64,000 bases of DNA, taken from assembly GCA_022819745.1 (NCBI GenBank), contig JAJEGS010000030.1, forward strand, positions 62,001 to 126,000, read 5' to 3'. The notes beneath the pieces were generated by a model. That model was given only the letters and a program-made list of their open reading frames with translations. It was not told the DNA's origin and searched no databases. This stretch comes from Candidatus Latescibacterota bacterium (lineage in GTDB: Bacteria > Latescibacterota > UBA2968 > UBA8231). The first letter of the stretch is position 1; each line of letters begins with the position of its first letter. The position numbers and the translations under genes were made by a program. Of the stretch, positions 1-8,830 are shown in pieces.

Positions 1-470
1 CGGGGCTGGACGATTTCGATCTGGCGCTTGAGATACGGCTCGCACTGCTCAATCTCGTCGGGTAGGGGGTCGCGGTTATTCGGCGGGCGGCACTTGAGTA
101 TGTTGCAGATATAGACCTCGTCGCGCGATAGGTCCATAGCCTCGATGATCTTGGTCAGCAGTTGACCGGCTTTCCCCACAAAAGGCTGGCCCATGCGGTC
201 TTCCTCGGCCCCTGGGGCCTCGCCGATGAACATGATGCCGGCCGCTGGATCGCCGCTGCCAAACACGAAATTCTGCCGCGTCGCACCCAGCCGACAACGA
301 GTGCACTCGCAAATCTGGCTGCGAAATGCCTCTAGCGTATCAACTGCTGGTTCCTCTGCCTTATGCTCCACAACCGCCTCCGGTGCTGTGAATTGGGTAC
401 CTTCAAAAGCCACTAAATCGGCTAGATAACGCCGAGCCTCGTCCAGCACGTCCTCGCTCCGCTCTTCCAT
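1..470 (-). CDS. udg: Family 4 uracil-DNA glycosylase (C-terminus cut by window edge)
   Basis: This enzyme removes uracil from DNA to start base excision repair. About 156 N-terminal residues are visible; the gene runs off the left edge of the window. The family motifs are clear: GEAPGAEED (residues 83-91) is the catalytic/uracil-binding loop, FVGKAGQLL follows, then CRPPNNRDP. Four cysteines fit the iron-sulfur ligands of this family: C56 and C59 as CxxC, C127 before RPP, and C143, sixteen residues after C127 as in characterised members. The start is the ATG at 470, 24 bases after coaBC on the same strand, so it is probably the last gene of the dapF-to-coaBC run. The roughly 40-residue N-terminal extension before the first cysteine is common in this family. 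Confidence 0.93.
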   Translation of the reverse strand, partial: MEERSEDVLDEARRYLADLVAFEGTQFTAPEAVVEHKAEEPAVDTLEAFRSQICECTRCRLGATRQNFVFGSGDPAAGIMFIGEAPGAEEDRMGQPFVGKAGQLLTKIIEAMDLSRDEVYICNILKCRPPNNRDPLPDEIEQCEPYLKRQIEIVQP

Positions 471-494
471 GGCGACATCCTCGCTCAGTACGGG

Positions 495-1688
495 TTAAAC
501 TCCCCGCCGCGTCCGCACCCAGTCGAGGATGCGATCGGCAACCGCTGACTTGCTCAGCAGAGGCAGGGCCTCCTCTTGGCCCTCAACGTCAATCAGGGTA
601 ACGCGATTGGTGTCGCCGGCAAAACCAGCCCCTTCGTCGTTGAGCATGTTGAGCACGATTAAGTCGCCCCCCTTGCGCACCAGCTTCTCCCGCGCCCGCT
701 CCGGCCCCTTTTCCGTCTCCATCGCAAAGACGACCAGCAACCGCTGCCCCTTGCGCTGCCCTAACCCAGCGGCAATGTCCGGGTTTTCGACCAACTCGAT
801 AGAGCGGGACGCTGCACTACGCTTGATTTTTTGCGCGGCCACTTCCTTGGCGCGATAGTCGGCCGGAGCTGCCGCCAAAATCGCCCCATCTACTTGCTCA
901 AACAAGGTCTCGACAGCGCGCTGCATGTCGCGCGTCGAGCGCACCAACTGCCGTTCCACGCCAGCGGGCACGGGCAGTGCAGTCGGCCCGGAAACCAGCC
1001 ACACGCGCGCCCCACGCGCAGCAGCGCGCTCGGCTAGCGCGTAGCCCATCTTGCCCGACGAGCGATTGGAAATAAAGCGCACCGGATCGAGGTCCTCGAC
1101 CGTGGGACCAGCCGTTACCAGCAGCTTCAGCCCATCCAAGTCGCCGCTGAAATGCGCCGCAACCGCCTCAACCAACTCCGCTGGCTCGGGCATCCGCCCG
1201 CGGCCAACCGCACCCGACGCCAGAGGCCCCACCCCTGGTTCGAGCAGGTGGAACCCCCGCTGCGCCAAGGTCTGCACATTGGCCTCGACCGCGGGATTGG
1301 CGAACATGTTCTCCTCCATCGACGGCGCCAGCAGGACGGGGACACCCGCGCACAACAACACCGAGGTGAGCAAGTCGTCGGCCAAACCGCCGGCTATGCG
1401 CCCCAAACAGTGCGCCGTAGCCGGAGCTACTAAAATCAAGTCGGCCCACTCGGCCAACCCCACGTGCAGGACGGGAAATTCCGCATCGCGGCCGAATAAA
1501 TCGCTGTACACCGCGTGGCGGGAAAGCACTTCTAACGTCTTGGGCGCGACGAACTCGCCAGCCGCACGGGTCAATACCACTCGTACCTCAGCCCCTTCAG
1601 CCATCAGCAGCCGCACGATTTCCGGCGTCTTGTACGCGGCAATGCCGCCGGTGACTCCGAGTAGGATATGGCGACCCTGCAAGCTCAT
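495..1688 (-). CDS. coaBC: Bifunctional phosphopantothenoylcysteine decarboxylase / phosphopantothenate-cysteine ligase
   Basis: It makes 4'-phosphopantetheine from 4'-phosphopantothenate and cysteine, two steps of coenzyme A synthesis. The N-terminal flavin-dependent decarboxylase (CoaC) spans about residues 1-180: GVTGGIAAYK flavin site, His75 at the expected catalytic position, and a PATAHC form of the PASANT motif. The C-terminal ligase (CoaB) starts near residue 185 with VTAGPTVEDLDPVRFISN and has AAPADY and the KIKR loop. In the decarboxylase PxMNxxMW motif the asparagine is Glu125 (PSMEENMF). The start at 1688 puts the ATG over the TGA of the kinase gene upstream (ATGA). An upstream in-frame start would add 18 residues unlike the family. 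Confidence 0.95.
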   Translation of the reverse strand: MSLQGRHILLGVTGGIAAYKTPEIVRLLMAEGAEVRVVLTRAAGEFVAPKTLEVLSRHAVYSDLFGRDAEFPVLHVGLAEWADLILVAPATAHCLGRIAGGLADDLLTSVLLCAGVPVLLAPSMEENMFANPAVEANVQTLAQRGFHLLEPGVGPLASGAVGRGRMPEPAELVEAVAAHFSGDLDGLKLLVTAGPTVEDLDPVRFISNRSSGKMGYALAERAAARGARVWLVSGPTALPVPAGVERQLVRSTRDMQRAVETLFEQVDGAILAAAPADYRAKEVAAQKIKRSAASRSIELVENPDIAAGLGQRKGQRLLVVFAMETEKGPERAREKLVRKGGDLIVLNMLNDEGAGFAGDTNRVTLIDVEGQEEALPLLSKSAVADRILDWVRTRRGV

Positions 1689-2227
1689 GGCTGATCGAGG
1701 CGCGCCAAGATGTGCGCGCAGGCGGCTTGGGGGTTGCAGCATTCGGTATCGACGACCAAGTCGTACACCGATAAGTCGCTGATGGCGATTTGGTGATGCG
1801 CGGCGTAGCGCTGGGCCTCGGACTCCTCGCGCTGGCGCGTTTCCGCGAGCGCTTGCGCCACCGGCTTGCCCTCGCGCTGTCCCACGCGCTCAGCCCGCAC
1901 GGCCAGCGCCGCTTGCAGCCAGACCTTGAGGGCTGGAAGCTGATGCCGCTGGGCCATCCAGCCGGTGAGCCGCCCTTCGACAACTACCGGCGCACTCGCC
2001 CGCGCTTGCTCAACCAAGCGCGCGTCGAGCTGGCGGTCGATGCATCCATCAGCTTCGGCCCGCTGGCCAAACTCGGCCAAGCTCACGCCCGCCTCTTGGG
2101 CCAGCTTGCGAAAGACAGCTCCGGCATTGACATAAGCCCAGCCCAACCGCGCACACAGCCGGTCGCACACCGTGGTGGTGCCGCTGCCAGCCAAGCCGCT
2201 GATGGTGATGATCTGCACGGATGCCAT
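1685..2227 (-). CDS. Cytidylate kinase-like nucleotide kinase
   Basis: This is a small P-loop kinase of the cytidylate kinase-like group related to archaeal-type Cmk, expected to phosphorylate CMP/dCMP or a similar nucleotide. The Walker A motif GLAGSGTTT is at residues 11-19, followed by a NAGAVFR segment that matches the substrate-binding region, and VVEGRLTG in the middle of the chain. At about 180 residues it is shorter than bacterial Cmk. Two starts are possible. A GTG at 2239 overlaps the yicC stop (GTGA). The ATG at 2227 has GAAGG five bases upstream and is preferred. It lies between yicC and coaBC with four-base style overlaps, so it is co-translated with them. The substrate is not shown by the sequence. 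Confidence 0.75.
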   Translation of the reverse strand: MASVQIITISGLAGSGTTTVCDRLCARLGWAYVNAGAVFRKLAQEAGVSLAEFGQRAEADGCIDRQLDARLVEQARASAPVVVEGRLTGWMAQRHQLPALKVWLQAALAVRAERVGQREGKPVAQALAETRQREESEAQRYAAHHQIAISDLSVYDLVVDTECCNPQAACAHILARLDQP

Positions 2228-2235
2228 AGATGCCT

Positions 2236-3204
2236 TCACGCCAAGTTTTGCACCTGCTCGCGCAGCCGCTCAATCTCTTCTTTGATCTCTACGACCCAAT
2301 GGGCGATCTCGGCATCTGCGGCCTTGGTGCTGATGGTGTTGGCTTCGCGGTGCATTTCCTGCAAGAGAAAGTTCAAGCGCTTGCCCACTTCGCCGCCCTG
2401 CGCCAAGGTATCGAGGAACTGGGTATTGTGGCTGCGGAAGCGGACGATCTCCTCGACGATGTCGCTGCGCTCGGCGATCAGGGCAATCTCCGTGGCGAGG
2501 CGATCTTCGGCAACTGTCCCGGGCGCGAGCAGCGAGGCGATCTTTTCCCGCAATCGCTCGGCAACCTCACCACGGGTCGCTTGCGCTCGCTCGGCTACGC
2601 GCTCCAGATGTACCCCCACCGCCTCGACGCGAGCGCGCAAGTCCTCGGCGAGAGTGTGTCCCTCGGCCTCGCGCATGGCCACTAACTCGGCCAGCGCTTG
2701 GTCCAACCCCACCCGCAGCACCTCTTGCGCAACCGCGCTATCCAGCTCTGCGACTTGGACGCGAAAGAGATTGGGTAGCTTCGCCAGCAGCACCCGCTCA
2801 ATTCCAACATTGAAATGCTCTAGTCCCTTAAAGCGAGCAAAAAACGCCTTCCACGGCGGCAGCGTAGCCCGACTCTCCGCCGCTTCGCTCTGCGCCAATT
2901 CAGCTAGCCGCCGTAGCTGGGCCAGATAGTGCTTGGCGGCTTCTTCGTCTAACTGAGGCAGGGCCTCGGGCTGACTTTCCTCTTCCCAAGCGATGTGCGC
3001 GCTTATCTTGCCGCGCTTGACCCGCGCCTGAATCCGCTCGCGGATGGCTAGCTCAAAGGGCTGGAGATCAGCCGGGCAGCGCACCTGTATGTCGAGATAG
3101 CGGCTGTTGACCGACCGCAGTTCGACGGCAAGCCGCAAACTCCGCCGCTCGGCTGCGGCGCGGCCAAAGCCGGTCATGCTGTGAATGGGAACTGGCTCGG
3201 TCAT
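2236..3204 (-). CDS. yicC: YicC family endoribonuclease
   Basis: YicC-family proteins are RNA endonucleases first known as stress-induced proteins. The family signature is at the N-terminus: SMTGFGRAAAE, then VELRSVNSRYLDI. The C-terminal DUF1732-type region carries AEIAHWVVEIKEEIERLREQVQN, the usual family ending. At 322 residues it is slightly longer than the family average of about 290, with a short N-terminal extension before the SMTGFG block. The ATG at 3204 has no clear Shine-Dalgarno, and an internal ATG at 3177 (start of MTGFGR) is a weaker option. In many bacteria yicC sits next to gmk; here a cytidylate kinase-like gene occupies that place. Confidence 0.92.
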   Translation of the reverse strand: MTEPVPIHSMTGFGRAAAERRSLRLAVELRSVNSRYLDIQVRCPADLQPFELAIRERIQARVKRGKISAHIAWEEESQPEALPQLDEEAAKHYLAQLRRLAELAQSEAAESRATLPPWKAFFARFKGLEHFNVGIERVLLAKLPNLFRVQVAELDSAVAQEVLRVGLDQALAELVAMREAEGHTLAEDLRARVEAVGVHLERVAERAQATRGEVAERLREKIASLLAPGTVAEDRLATEIALIAERSDIVEEIVRFRSHNTQFLDTLAQGGEVGKRLNFLLQEMHREANTISTKAADAEIAHWVVEIKEEIERLREQVQNLA

Positions 3205-3284
3205 AATTGGTTCTCGCGGGATAAAAGTTACAACTAAGGAAAGTCGCTAAGGAGTAAATCCGATGCAAGAGAGGATTGGCAGCC

Positions 3285-4526
3285 TCAGCGGCCTGGATTC
3301 ACGGCAATGCGGACGATGGAAGAAAAGCCGACGAGCTGTGCAAGAGTTTGGCCCTCGGCCGTGAATTTCCACAGCACGTCGTCGGTCGCGACCCAAGCCC
3401 GCTGCTGCACCGGGTCAAAGGACAAGGCGCTGCCGCCGGGCACGTCGGTCCAGTGCTGCTCCAATATCCCGGCAGCCGAGAACACCGCCAGATCCCGTTC
3501 CCCCAATACCCAGCAGGCTCCGCTTGCATCATCCACGGCCAGTCCCACGGCCGCGGCAAAAGGCAACTCCACGTAGAGGATGGTGCCCGCGCGATCCAGC
3601 CGCGCCAAGCGGTGCCCCTCACCGCCCAACAGCCACACATCTCCCCCTGTGCCTGCCACCAGTGCCTTGGGAGCCGCCAGCACGTGGAATTCAGCGGCGC
3701 GAGTGCCGTCGGGCTGGTAGAACAGCACGCGGCTTTGGGCTTGGTCGGCGATCCAGCAGCCTCCGGCCTGTGCGGCCAACGCCACAGGCTGAGTAAAGGA
3801 GGCATCGACCGGAATGAGGGCCAGCGAATCGGCCGCGTCCAAGGAAAACCAAAAGACCCGCTGTTGCCCCGCGTCGGCCAGCCAACCAATGCGCGCGGCA
3901 GCATCAATGGCCAGAGCACCGGGGCTCTCCACCGCCGCGCCCAGCGCAGCCAACGCGCCGTCTTCCGCAATCCGGTACAGCCCGGCAAACCCCCGGTCGC
4001 TGACCCAGCACGAACCATTAGCCACGTCGAGCGCAATCGCCGCCAAGTCGAAAAAGCGCCCCTGGGCAAAGTGCGCACTGCGCGCATCCGCGCTGATTTT
4101 CCACACCAGCCCGGCGTGGCGATCAGCCACCCAAGCGACTTCTGGGCCGGGCGTAGCAGACACGGGCCTGCCGCTAGGGCGCTCGTCTTCCCCGGCGACG
4201 AGCAAGCTGAGCTGATACTCGTAGCTCGTCCCGTTTTGCACTCCTCCGTCCGCATATGTGGTCGCGTCTGGTGCCAGCACTGGGGTGATCGGCTCCCACT
4301 CGTCCCCAGGCAGACGGCGGTAGAGTCGGTAGCCTTCGATATCGGAAAAGTGGGAAAAGTCCCACCGCAACTCCACCTGACCATCGAGTGCCAAAGCCGT
4401 CAAGGCACTAAACGACTCGCTCTGCAGGTCCTCGGCTTGCGGGTCGAGTGGATTGCGCCGCGGGCGGTCGCTGCAAGCTAAGACCAGCGCGCCGAGGCAG
4501 CACCCTATCCAGAGACAGCTTCTCAC
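3285..4526 (-). CDS. Lipoprotein with fibronectin type III-like domain and beta-propeller repeats
   Basis: The protein has a signal peptide with lipobox LVLAC (Cys18), so it is probably membrane-anchored outside the cytoplasm. NPLDP follows the lipid anchor. Residues 40-125 look like a fibronectin type III domain (VELRWDFSHFSDIEGYRLYRR). The rest (about 130-410) is a run of NHL/SMP-30-like blades with recurring CWVSD, GWLAD, CWIAD and CWVLG units, spaced roughly 45 residues. No catalytic residues were recognised, so a ligand- or protein-binding role is likely. The start is a GTG overlapping the TGA of the gene upstream (GTGA). It ends 80 bases before yicC. Confidence 0.7.
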   Translation of the reverse strand: MRSCLWIGCCLGALVLACSDRPRRNPLDPQAEDLQSESFSALTALALDGQVELRWDFSHFSDIEGYRLYRRLPGDEWEPITPVLAPDATTYADGGVQNGTSYEYQLSLLVAGEDERPSGRPVSATPGPEVAWVADRHAGLVWKISADARSAHFAQGRFFDLAAIALDVANGSCWVSDRGFAGLYRIAEDGALAALGAAVESPGALAIDAAARIGWLADAGQQRVFWFSLDAADSLALIPVDASFTQPVALAAQAGGCWIADQAQSRVLFYQPDGTRAAEFHVLAAPKALVAGTGGDVWLLGGEGHRLARLDRAGTILYVELPFAAAVGLAVDDASGACWVLGERDLAVFSAAGILEQHWTDVPGGSALSFDPVQQRAWVATDDVLWKFTAEGQTLAQLVGFSSIVRIAVNPGR

Positions 4527-4954
4527 GACCGAGACCTAAAAAAGAGCAGGTACGAACTGAGTACCAAGCCTACCTCCATGCCGATAAACGCCGCGCCAGT
4601 CACGCGGTCAAAGCGCTTGGCCGCGTCCAATTCTCGCTGCTGACGCACCACGCTGGCCGAGCGCAAATAGCGGTCGTACGCAGCGTTGGCCCGCTCCTTG
4701 CTCCAGTAGGCCACTGCACCGGCCCCCACGGCCAAGGCCGCGCTCAAGTAGAGCTTTTTGCGCGAGCGTTGTTCCTTGCTTGGAGCCGCAGACGCAGTTG
4801 GCATCGACTGCTGCCCAAGCTTTGGCTGCTCGGCCCATTGCTCCGCTAAAGCTGCTTCCAACGGAGCCAACCGCCGAGCTAGCTCTAACGGCTCAGCCCA
4901 TGTCGGCACACCTGAAAGCACCAGCAGCAAGCACCAAGCAATCGTCTTTTTCAT
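4523..4954 (-). CDS. Small secreted or membrane protein of unknown function
   Basis: This 143-residue protein starts with a typical signal peptide (MKKTIAW...LSGVPTWA). After a short polar stretch it has two predicted membrane segments: about residues 68-83 (LYLSAALAVGAGAVAYW) and 118-137 (TGAAFIGMEVGLVLSSYLLFF). A charged loop of about 35 residues (ERANAAYDRYLRSAS...) joins them. The layout resembles the small DUF5683-like inner-membrane proteins found near lipoprotein genes in FCB bacteria, but no family motif is certain. It lies between two propeller lipoprotein genes and overlaps the next by four bases, so it probably works with them in the envelope. Confidence 0.6.
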   Translation of the reverse strand: MKKTIAWCLLLVLSGVPTWAEPLELARRLAPLEAALAEQWAEQPKLGQQSMPTASAAPSKEQRSRKKLYLSAALAVGAGAVAYWSKERANAAYDRYLRSASVVRQQRELDAAKRFDRVTGAAFIGMEVGLVLSSYLLFFRSRS

Positions 4955-4968
4955 GCCGTTTCCCTCGC

Positions 4969-6030
4969 TCAGTGGCGTCCAAACACGTAGAGAAGCCGCT
5001 TCTCAGTGGCGACGACGACGACCTGTGCGCCCAAGGACACCGGTGCCAAAACGGGGCCGTCCAACCGGTATTTCCACAGCAGATGTCCGTCTTGCAGATC
5101 CAAGGCGTAGAGATGGCCGTCGCTGGAAGCGCCATACGCAGTGTGATCCGTAGCGACTGGACTGCTCCGCACCACACCCTCAGTGGCAAACGTCCACCGC
5201 ACGGCACCAGTAGCCGCGTCTAGTCCATAGAAGTGACTGTCGGCGCAGCCGACCACCAAGACACCGCCGGCCAATGCTAGCCCCGGAGTCGGCAGCGCAC
5301 CCAAGGCCTGCTCCCACACCACCTGCCCGGAGTCGCGGTACGCGGCTAGCACCCGACCAGAGGCTGTCGCCGTAACTATCTGCTCTCCAGCAAGTACGGG
5401 CTGCGAGCGCACCGCTTCCTCTAGACTCGTGCGCCAGCGCTCTTTGCCACTTTCCGCATTCAGGGCTACCAAGTCCCCAGACGCGGTACCAGCAAACGCG
5501 AGATCACCGCTCAGCGTCAGTTCAGTCCGCGGCCGACCGCCCAATTCGGCGTGCCACAGCAAATGCCCGTCGTCCAGACGCAGCGCCTGCACCGCGCCCT
5601 GCTCATCCACCGCGATCAGGGTATCGCCGCGCACGACCGGCACCTGACAAAATGACCCCTCGTGCCGCCAAAGCTCCGCTGCCGTCCGCCGATCCAAAAC
5701 CCGCAAGCTAGGCTTGCGACCCAACACCCCCAGCGCGTACCGCGCCCCGGCCAACTGCCCCGGGGCACACGCCATCTTGTCGTATCCATGCTTGCCCAAC
5801 TGGGTGCCATTGCGTCGGTTCAGCGCATAGAGGGTCGGCTCCGTCGTCAGTTGGAGGATCAGATCACCGGCAAAGAGCGCGCCGCCCAGCGGCGAGCCGT
5901 CCATTTTGTGCGTCCACAAAAGTTGCAGCGGCGGCTCAACTCCCACTGCGCTGCGCCCCGGCTCGCCGAGGTAGAGCACCTTTTCGCCGCAGGCCGTCAA
6001 CAGGCAAAATCCGAGCAAGGCGTAGCGCAT
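4969..6030 (-). CDS. PQQ-type beta-propeller lipoprotein (BamB-like fold)
   Basis: The lipobox LLTAC (Cys14) marks this as a lipoprotein. The rest is an eight-bladed PQQ-like propeller: repeats of the form LYALNRRNGTQL, VQALRLDDGHLLWHAEL, LVALNAESGKERWRTSL, FYGLDAATGAVRWTF and LYALDLQDGHLLWKYRL recur about every 40 residues. These are the tryptophan-docking repeats seen in BamB and quinoprotein dehydrogenases, but no quinone-binding or metal residues were seen, so a scaffold role is more likely. The ATG directly abuts the TAA of the large protease/barrel gene upstream (TAAATG), so they are translated together. That gene encodes an outer-membrane barrel, which fits a BamB-like or partner role; this is inference. 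Confidence 0.75.
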   Translation of the reverse strand: MRYALLGFCLLTACGEKVLYLGEPGRSAVGVEPPLQLLWTHKMDGSPLGGALFAGDLILQLTTEPTLYALNRRNGTQLGKHGYDKMACAPGQLAGARYALGVLGRKPSLRVLDRRTAAELWRHEGSFCQVPVVRGDTLIAVDEQGAVQALRLDDGHLLWHAELGGRPRTELTLSGDLAFAGTASGDLVALNAESGKERWRTSLEEAVRSQPVLAGEQIVTATASGRVLAAYRDSGQVVWEQALGALPTPGLALAGGVLVVGCADSHFYGLDAATGAVRWTFATEGVVRSSPVATDHTAYGASSDGHLYALDLQDGHLLWKYRLDGPVLAPVSLGAQVVVVATEKRLLYVFGRH

Positions 6031-8805
6031 TTAATAATCCCAACCAAAGAAGAAATCCCAGCGCGTGTCGCTGTCTATGGACTTGAAGTCCGTGCGCCGC
6101 GCCGCATCCACGCGAAAGACGAAAACCCCGCCCAAGGCCAAGCGCACCCCCGTGCCAAACGCCGCGCGCCATTGCTCGAAGTCGGAGTTCCACGCATTGC
6201 CCACGTCGAAAAAGAGCGCACCGCGGAAGGCACTAAACTCCATGGCCCCAAACGGAAAGCGGAGCAAAAACCGATCGACCAAGGGGAAGCGCAACTCTTG
6301 GTTGTACAGCACCATCTTACTGCCCCACAGCGAGCGCCAGCGATAGCCCCGCAACGTCCAACTGCCCCCCAAGGAGAAAAATTCGGGCACCGCACCGGTG
6401 GAGCGCCGACCCATCAGGCGCACGGCCAACGCGCTGCGCTGCGAGAGGCGGAAGTAGTGCCGGTAGTCGCCAAAGAGCGTGATATTGAACCGCCGCGAGG
6501 TCTTAAAGTCGATCGTCTGCGCCAGCCCAAAGCTGTAGCGCTGGCCCTCCAGCGGCCCGGTCGGAATCCACAGGCTAGTGTCGTGGGTATAGCTGACGTA
6601 GTTGTTGGCCAGCCAGCCCGACAGCTTCCGCCCCTCAAATTGCCGGTCGATTTCAGCGTGGCGCAGCGAGAGCCGGGTGTCGATGCGGTCGTGCTGGGAA
6701 AAGGGATAGCTCAACCCAATGTGGGCACCCAAGCGCTCTTCGCGCACAAAGCGGCCAAAGCGGCTCGAAAAGCGGTCGTTGAGCCGGAATACCCCCCAAT
6801 ACGCGTTGAGCCGCTGCCCGAGGTGGAAGCGCGTCAAGGCCACGTTCAGGCCGTCGAAGAAACCGGATCGGCTGGCGGCAATGTGCGAGAGCACGAAGTG
6901 GTACTGATCGTTGCCCAGCACATCGCTCAGCGCCACTTGAATGCCGCCCGAGGTGCCAAATTCCGGGTCCTGCGAGATCTGACCCTGGGCTATGTCGAAG
7001 CTCATCTTGCGCTCATAGGGCCGGCTGGCGACCTCACTCTGGCCGTGCAGACTCGCCAGCGACCACGGCTCGGCCTGCGCCTCATCCACGCGCTGATAGC
7101 TGACCTCCGCGCTGTCGGCCCAATCCACGGCCAGCTCGTAGATTTGGAAGCCGCCGCTCTCATAGCCAGAAAAGAGCAAGTGCTGGTCATCGGCCAATAG
7201 CACCGGATCAAACGCACCCGTCAACACGTGGGTCAAGCGCTGGGTCGCCGTGCGCTCGCCCGTTAGCTGCAAGGCATAGATATCGTACGCACCCGCGCGG
7301 TCAGAGCTAAAGACGATGCGCTCGCCGTCCGGCGACCAGCGCGGCTGTCCGTCGTTGTGCTCGCCGTGGCTGAGAGCCGAGATCTGCTCGGTCGCCAAAT
7401 CGTATAGGAACAAATTGTAGCGACCGCGCCGTCCCCCGGTCCAGCGGTCGGAGCTAAAGACGATGTGCCGACCATCCGGTGACCAGTCGGGCTCGCGGTC
7501 GTGATAAATGTCGCGGCATAAGGCGCGGAGGCTATCGCCCGTTACATCGACCAGATAAATGTCAGTCCAGCCCCCTTCGTCGCTGCCGGCAAAGGCCAGC
7601 CGCTGCCCGTCGGGCGCGAACGACGGCGACGCAATCGCGACGATCCCGGCAAACGACAAATCCTCCACCACGCGTTTTTGTTCCACATCCCAAATGTACA
7701 GGTGATCGCGACCTCGGCTTTTGGCTGCAAACGCCAGCCACTTGCCATCCGGGGAAGCGGCCAGCCGCGTCGAGAGCGGGTGCAGGGACTCAAAGACCGG
7801 CATGCGCTCGCCTTCGACTACGACCTCGGGTTCGCTGCCGTCGCGGCGCGTGCGGACGATCTGCGTATAGCCTTGATCGTTGCGAAAGTGGTAGAATGCG
7901 CTGCTATCTCCGGGGACGATTTCGGGCTTGATATTAAAGCCGCGCTGCGTGCGGGCAGTGGCCAATTCGGATGGGGGATCGCGGTCGGCAATCGCCGGCA
8001 GGTGGCGCTTGTGCAAATGGTATTGCCAAGCTTGGTCGAACTTGTCCAAGCTCTCGCCGGTCGTAATCGTAAAAATTTCGCCAAAGGTCTCGCCGCGCCA
8101 CCAATTGGCAAAGAGTTGCTCAAACACATCGGCTCCGTGCCGCGCTGCCATAAAGTGGCAGATCGACTCTCCTTCCTTGTACATCTGAAAGGTGCCGTAG
8201 ATGCGATACATCTCGGCGATGGACACCAGCCGCCGCGCAAAGAGCGCATCGCGCACTATCATTTCGCCAAAGCTGTTAGGCTCGCTCGACCAGTACTCGG
8301 CCAGCCCTTCGGAAAACCACAGCGGCGCCGGGCGGAAGTCCAATATCCCGTGCTGCTTCAGCACCCGCGCAATCCGGTCAAACGTGAAGACGTGGACCAA
8401 CTCGTGGTGCAGCACCCGCTCGAATTCGGGCAGGGAACCGCTCAGCGGCAATGCGACCCGCCCCTTGAGGTATTCGGTGAAACCCGCTACCCCCTCGGGC
8501 AGGATATTGGGGATGATATTCGTCTGTTCAAAGTAGATGTGCGAGGAATAGACCACTAGCGGCACCCGCCGCTGCACTGTGTGGGCGAACTTCTTTTCGA
8601 GGTCGGTGAACTGGCGCTCGGCCATTTGCGCGGCGTACGCGGCCAACTCCTCCTCTTCGGCGAAGAAGTACACGTCAAAGTGCTCAGTCTCCATTTTCCG
8701 CCACGCAAACTCCGCGTACTGCACCTTGTTGCGGCCAAAGCCCTGGCCGTCAGCAGCCGAGGCCATCAGCAGCCAACCGAGCGCGACCCAAGCTAAACAG
8801 CGCAT
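6031..8805 (-). CDS. Gluzincin-type peptidase, TolB-like propeller and outer-membrane barrel fusion
   Basis: This 924-residue secreted protein has three parts. After a signal peptide (MRCLAW...MASAADG) comes a peptidase MA/M1-like zinc domain: HExxH at residues 144-148 (HHELVHVF) and the third-ligand motif SEGLAEY at 175-181. Residues of about 300-560 hold TolB/PD40-type repeats (ASPDGKWLAFAAK, SPSFAPDGQRLAFAG, DWSPDGRHIVFSSD, RWSPDGERIVFSSD). The C-terminal 330 residues look like a surface-antigen (BamA-type) barrel, with GGSWTLRGYRWRSLWGSKM and a final aromatic residue. The start at 8805 gives the signal peptide; the longer frame to 8850 would overlap dapF. It is probably an outer-membrane protein with a periplasmic or surface protease domain. 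Confidence 0.85.
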   Translation of the reverse strand: MRCLAWVALGWLLMASAADGQGFGRNKVQYAEFAWRKMETEHFDVYFFAEEEELAAYAAQMAERQFTDLEKKFAHTVQRRVPLVVYSSHIYFEQTNIIPNILPEGVAGFTEYLKGRVALPLSGSLPEFERVLHHELVHVFTFDRIARVLKQHGILDFRPAPLWFSEGLAEYWSSEPNSFGEMIVRDALFARRLVSIAEMYRIYGTFQMYKEGESICHFMAARHGADVFEQLFANWWRGETFGEIFTITTGESLDKFDQAWQYHLHKRHLPAIADRDPPSELATARTQRGFNIKPEIVPGDSSAFYHFRNDQGYTQIVRTRRDGSEPEVVVEGERMPVFESLHPLSTRLAASPDGKWLAFAAKSRGRDHLYIWDVEQKRVVEDLSFAGIVAIASPSFAPDGQRLAFAGSDEGGWTDIYLVDVTGDSLRALCRDIYHDREPDWSPDGRHIVFSSDRWTGGRRGRYNLFLYDLATEQISALSHGEHNDGQPRWSPDGERIVFSSDRAGAYDIYALQLTGERTATQRLTHVLTGAFDPVLLADDQHLLFSGYESGGFQIYELAVDWADSAEVSYQRVDEAQAEPWSLASLHGQSEVASRPYERKMSFDIAQGQISQDPEFGTSGGIQVALSDVLGNDQYHFVLSHIAASRSGFFDGLNVALTRFHLGQRLNAYWGVFRLNDRFSSRFGRFVREERLGAHIGLSYPFSQHDRIDTRLSLRHAEIDRQFEGRKLSGWLANNYVSYTHDTSLWIPTGPLEGQRYSFGLAQTIDFKTSRRFNITLFGDYRHYFRLSQRSALAVRLMGRRSTGAVPEFFSLGGSWTLRGYRWRSLWGSKMVLYNQELRFPLVDRFLLRFPFGAMEFSAFRGALFFDVGNAWNSDFEQWRAAFGTGVRLALGGVFVFRVDAARRTDFKSIDSDTRWDFFFGWDY

Positions 8806-8830
8806 TGCAGTCCCTGCTACCACACGCCGT

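Noticed and set aside
3276..4481. 401-codon plus-strand frame
   Set aside because: It is the mirror of the FN3/propeller lipoprotein gene and has no recognisable domain.
5662..7200. 512-codon open frame on the plus strand
   Set aside because: It lies opposite the protease/barrel gene, whose motifs and signal peptide are clear; the product is basic, repetitive and unlike any protein. High GC makes such mirror frames common.
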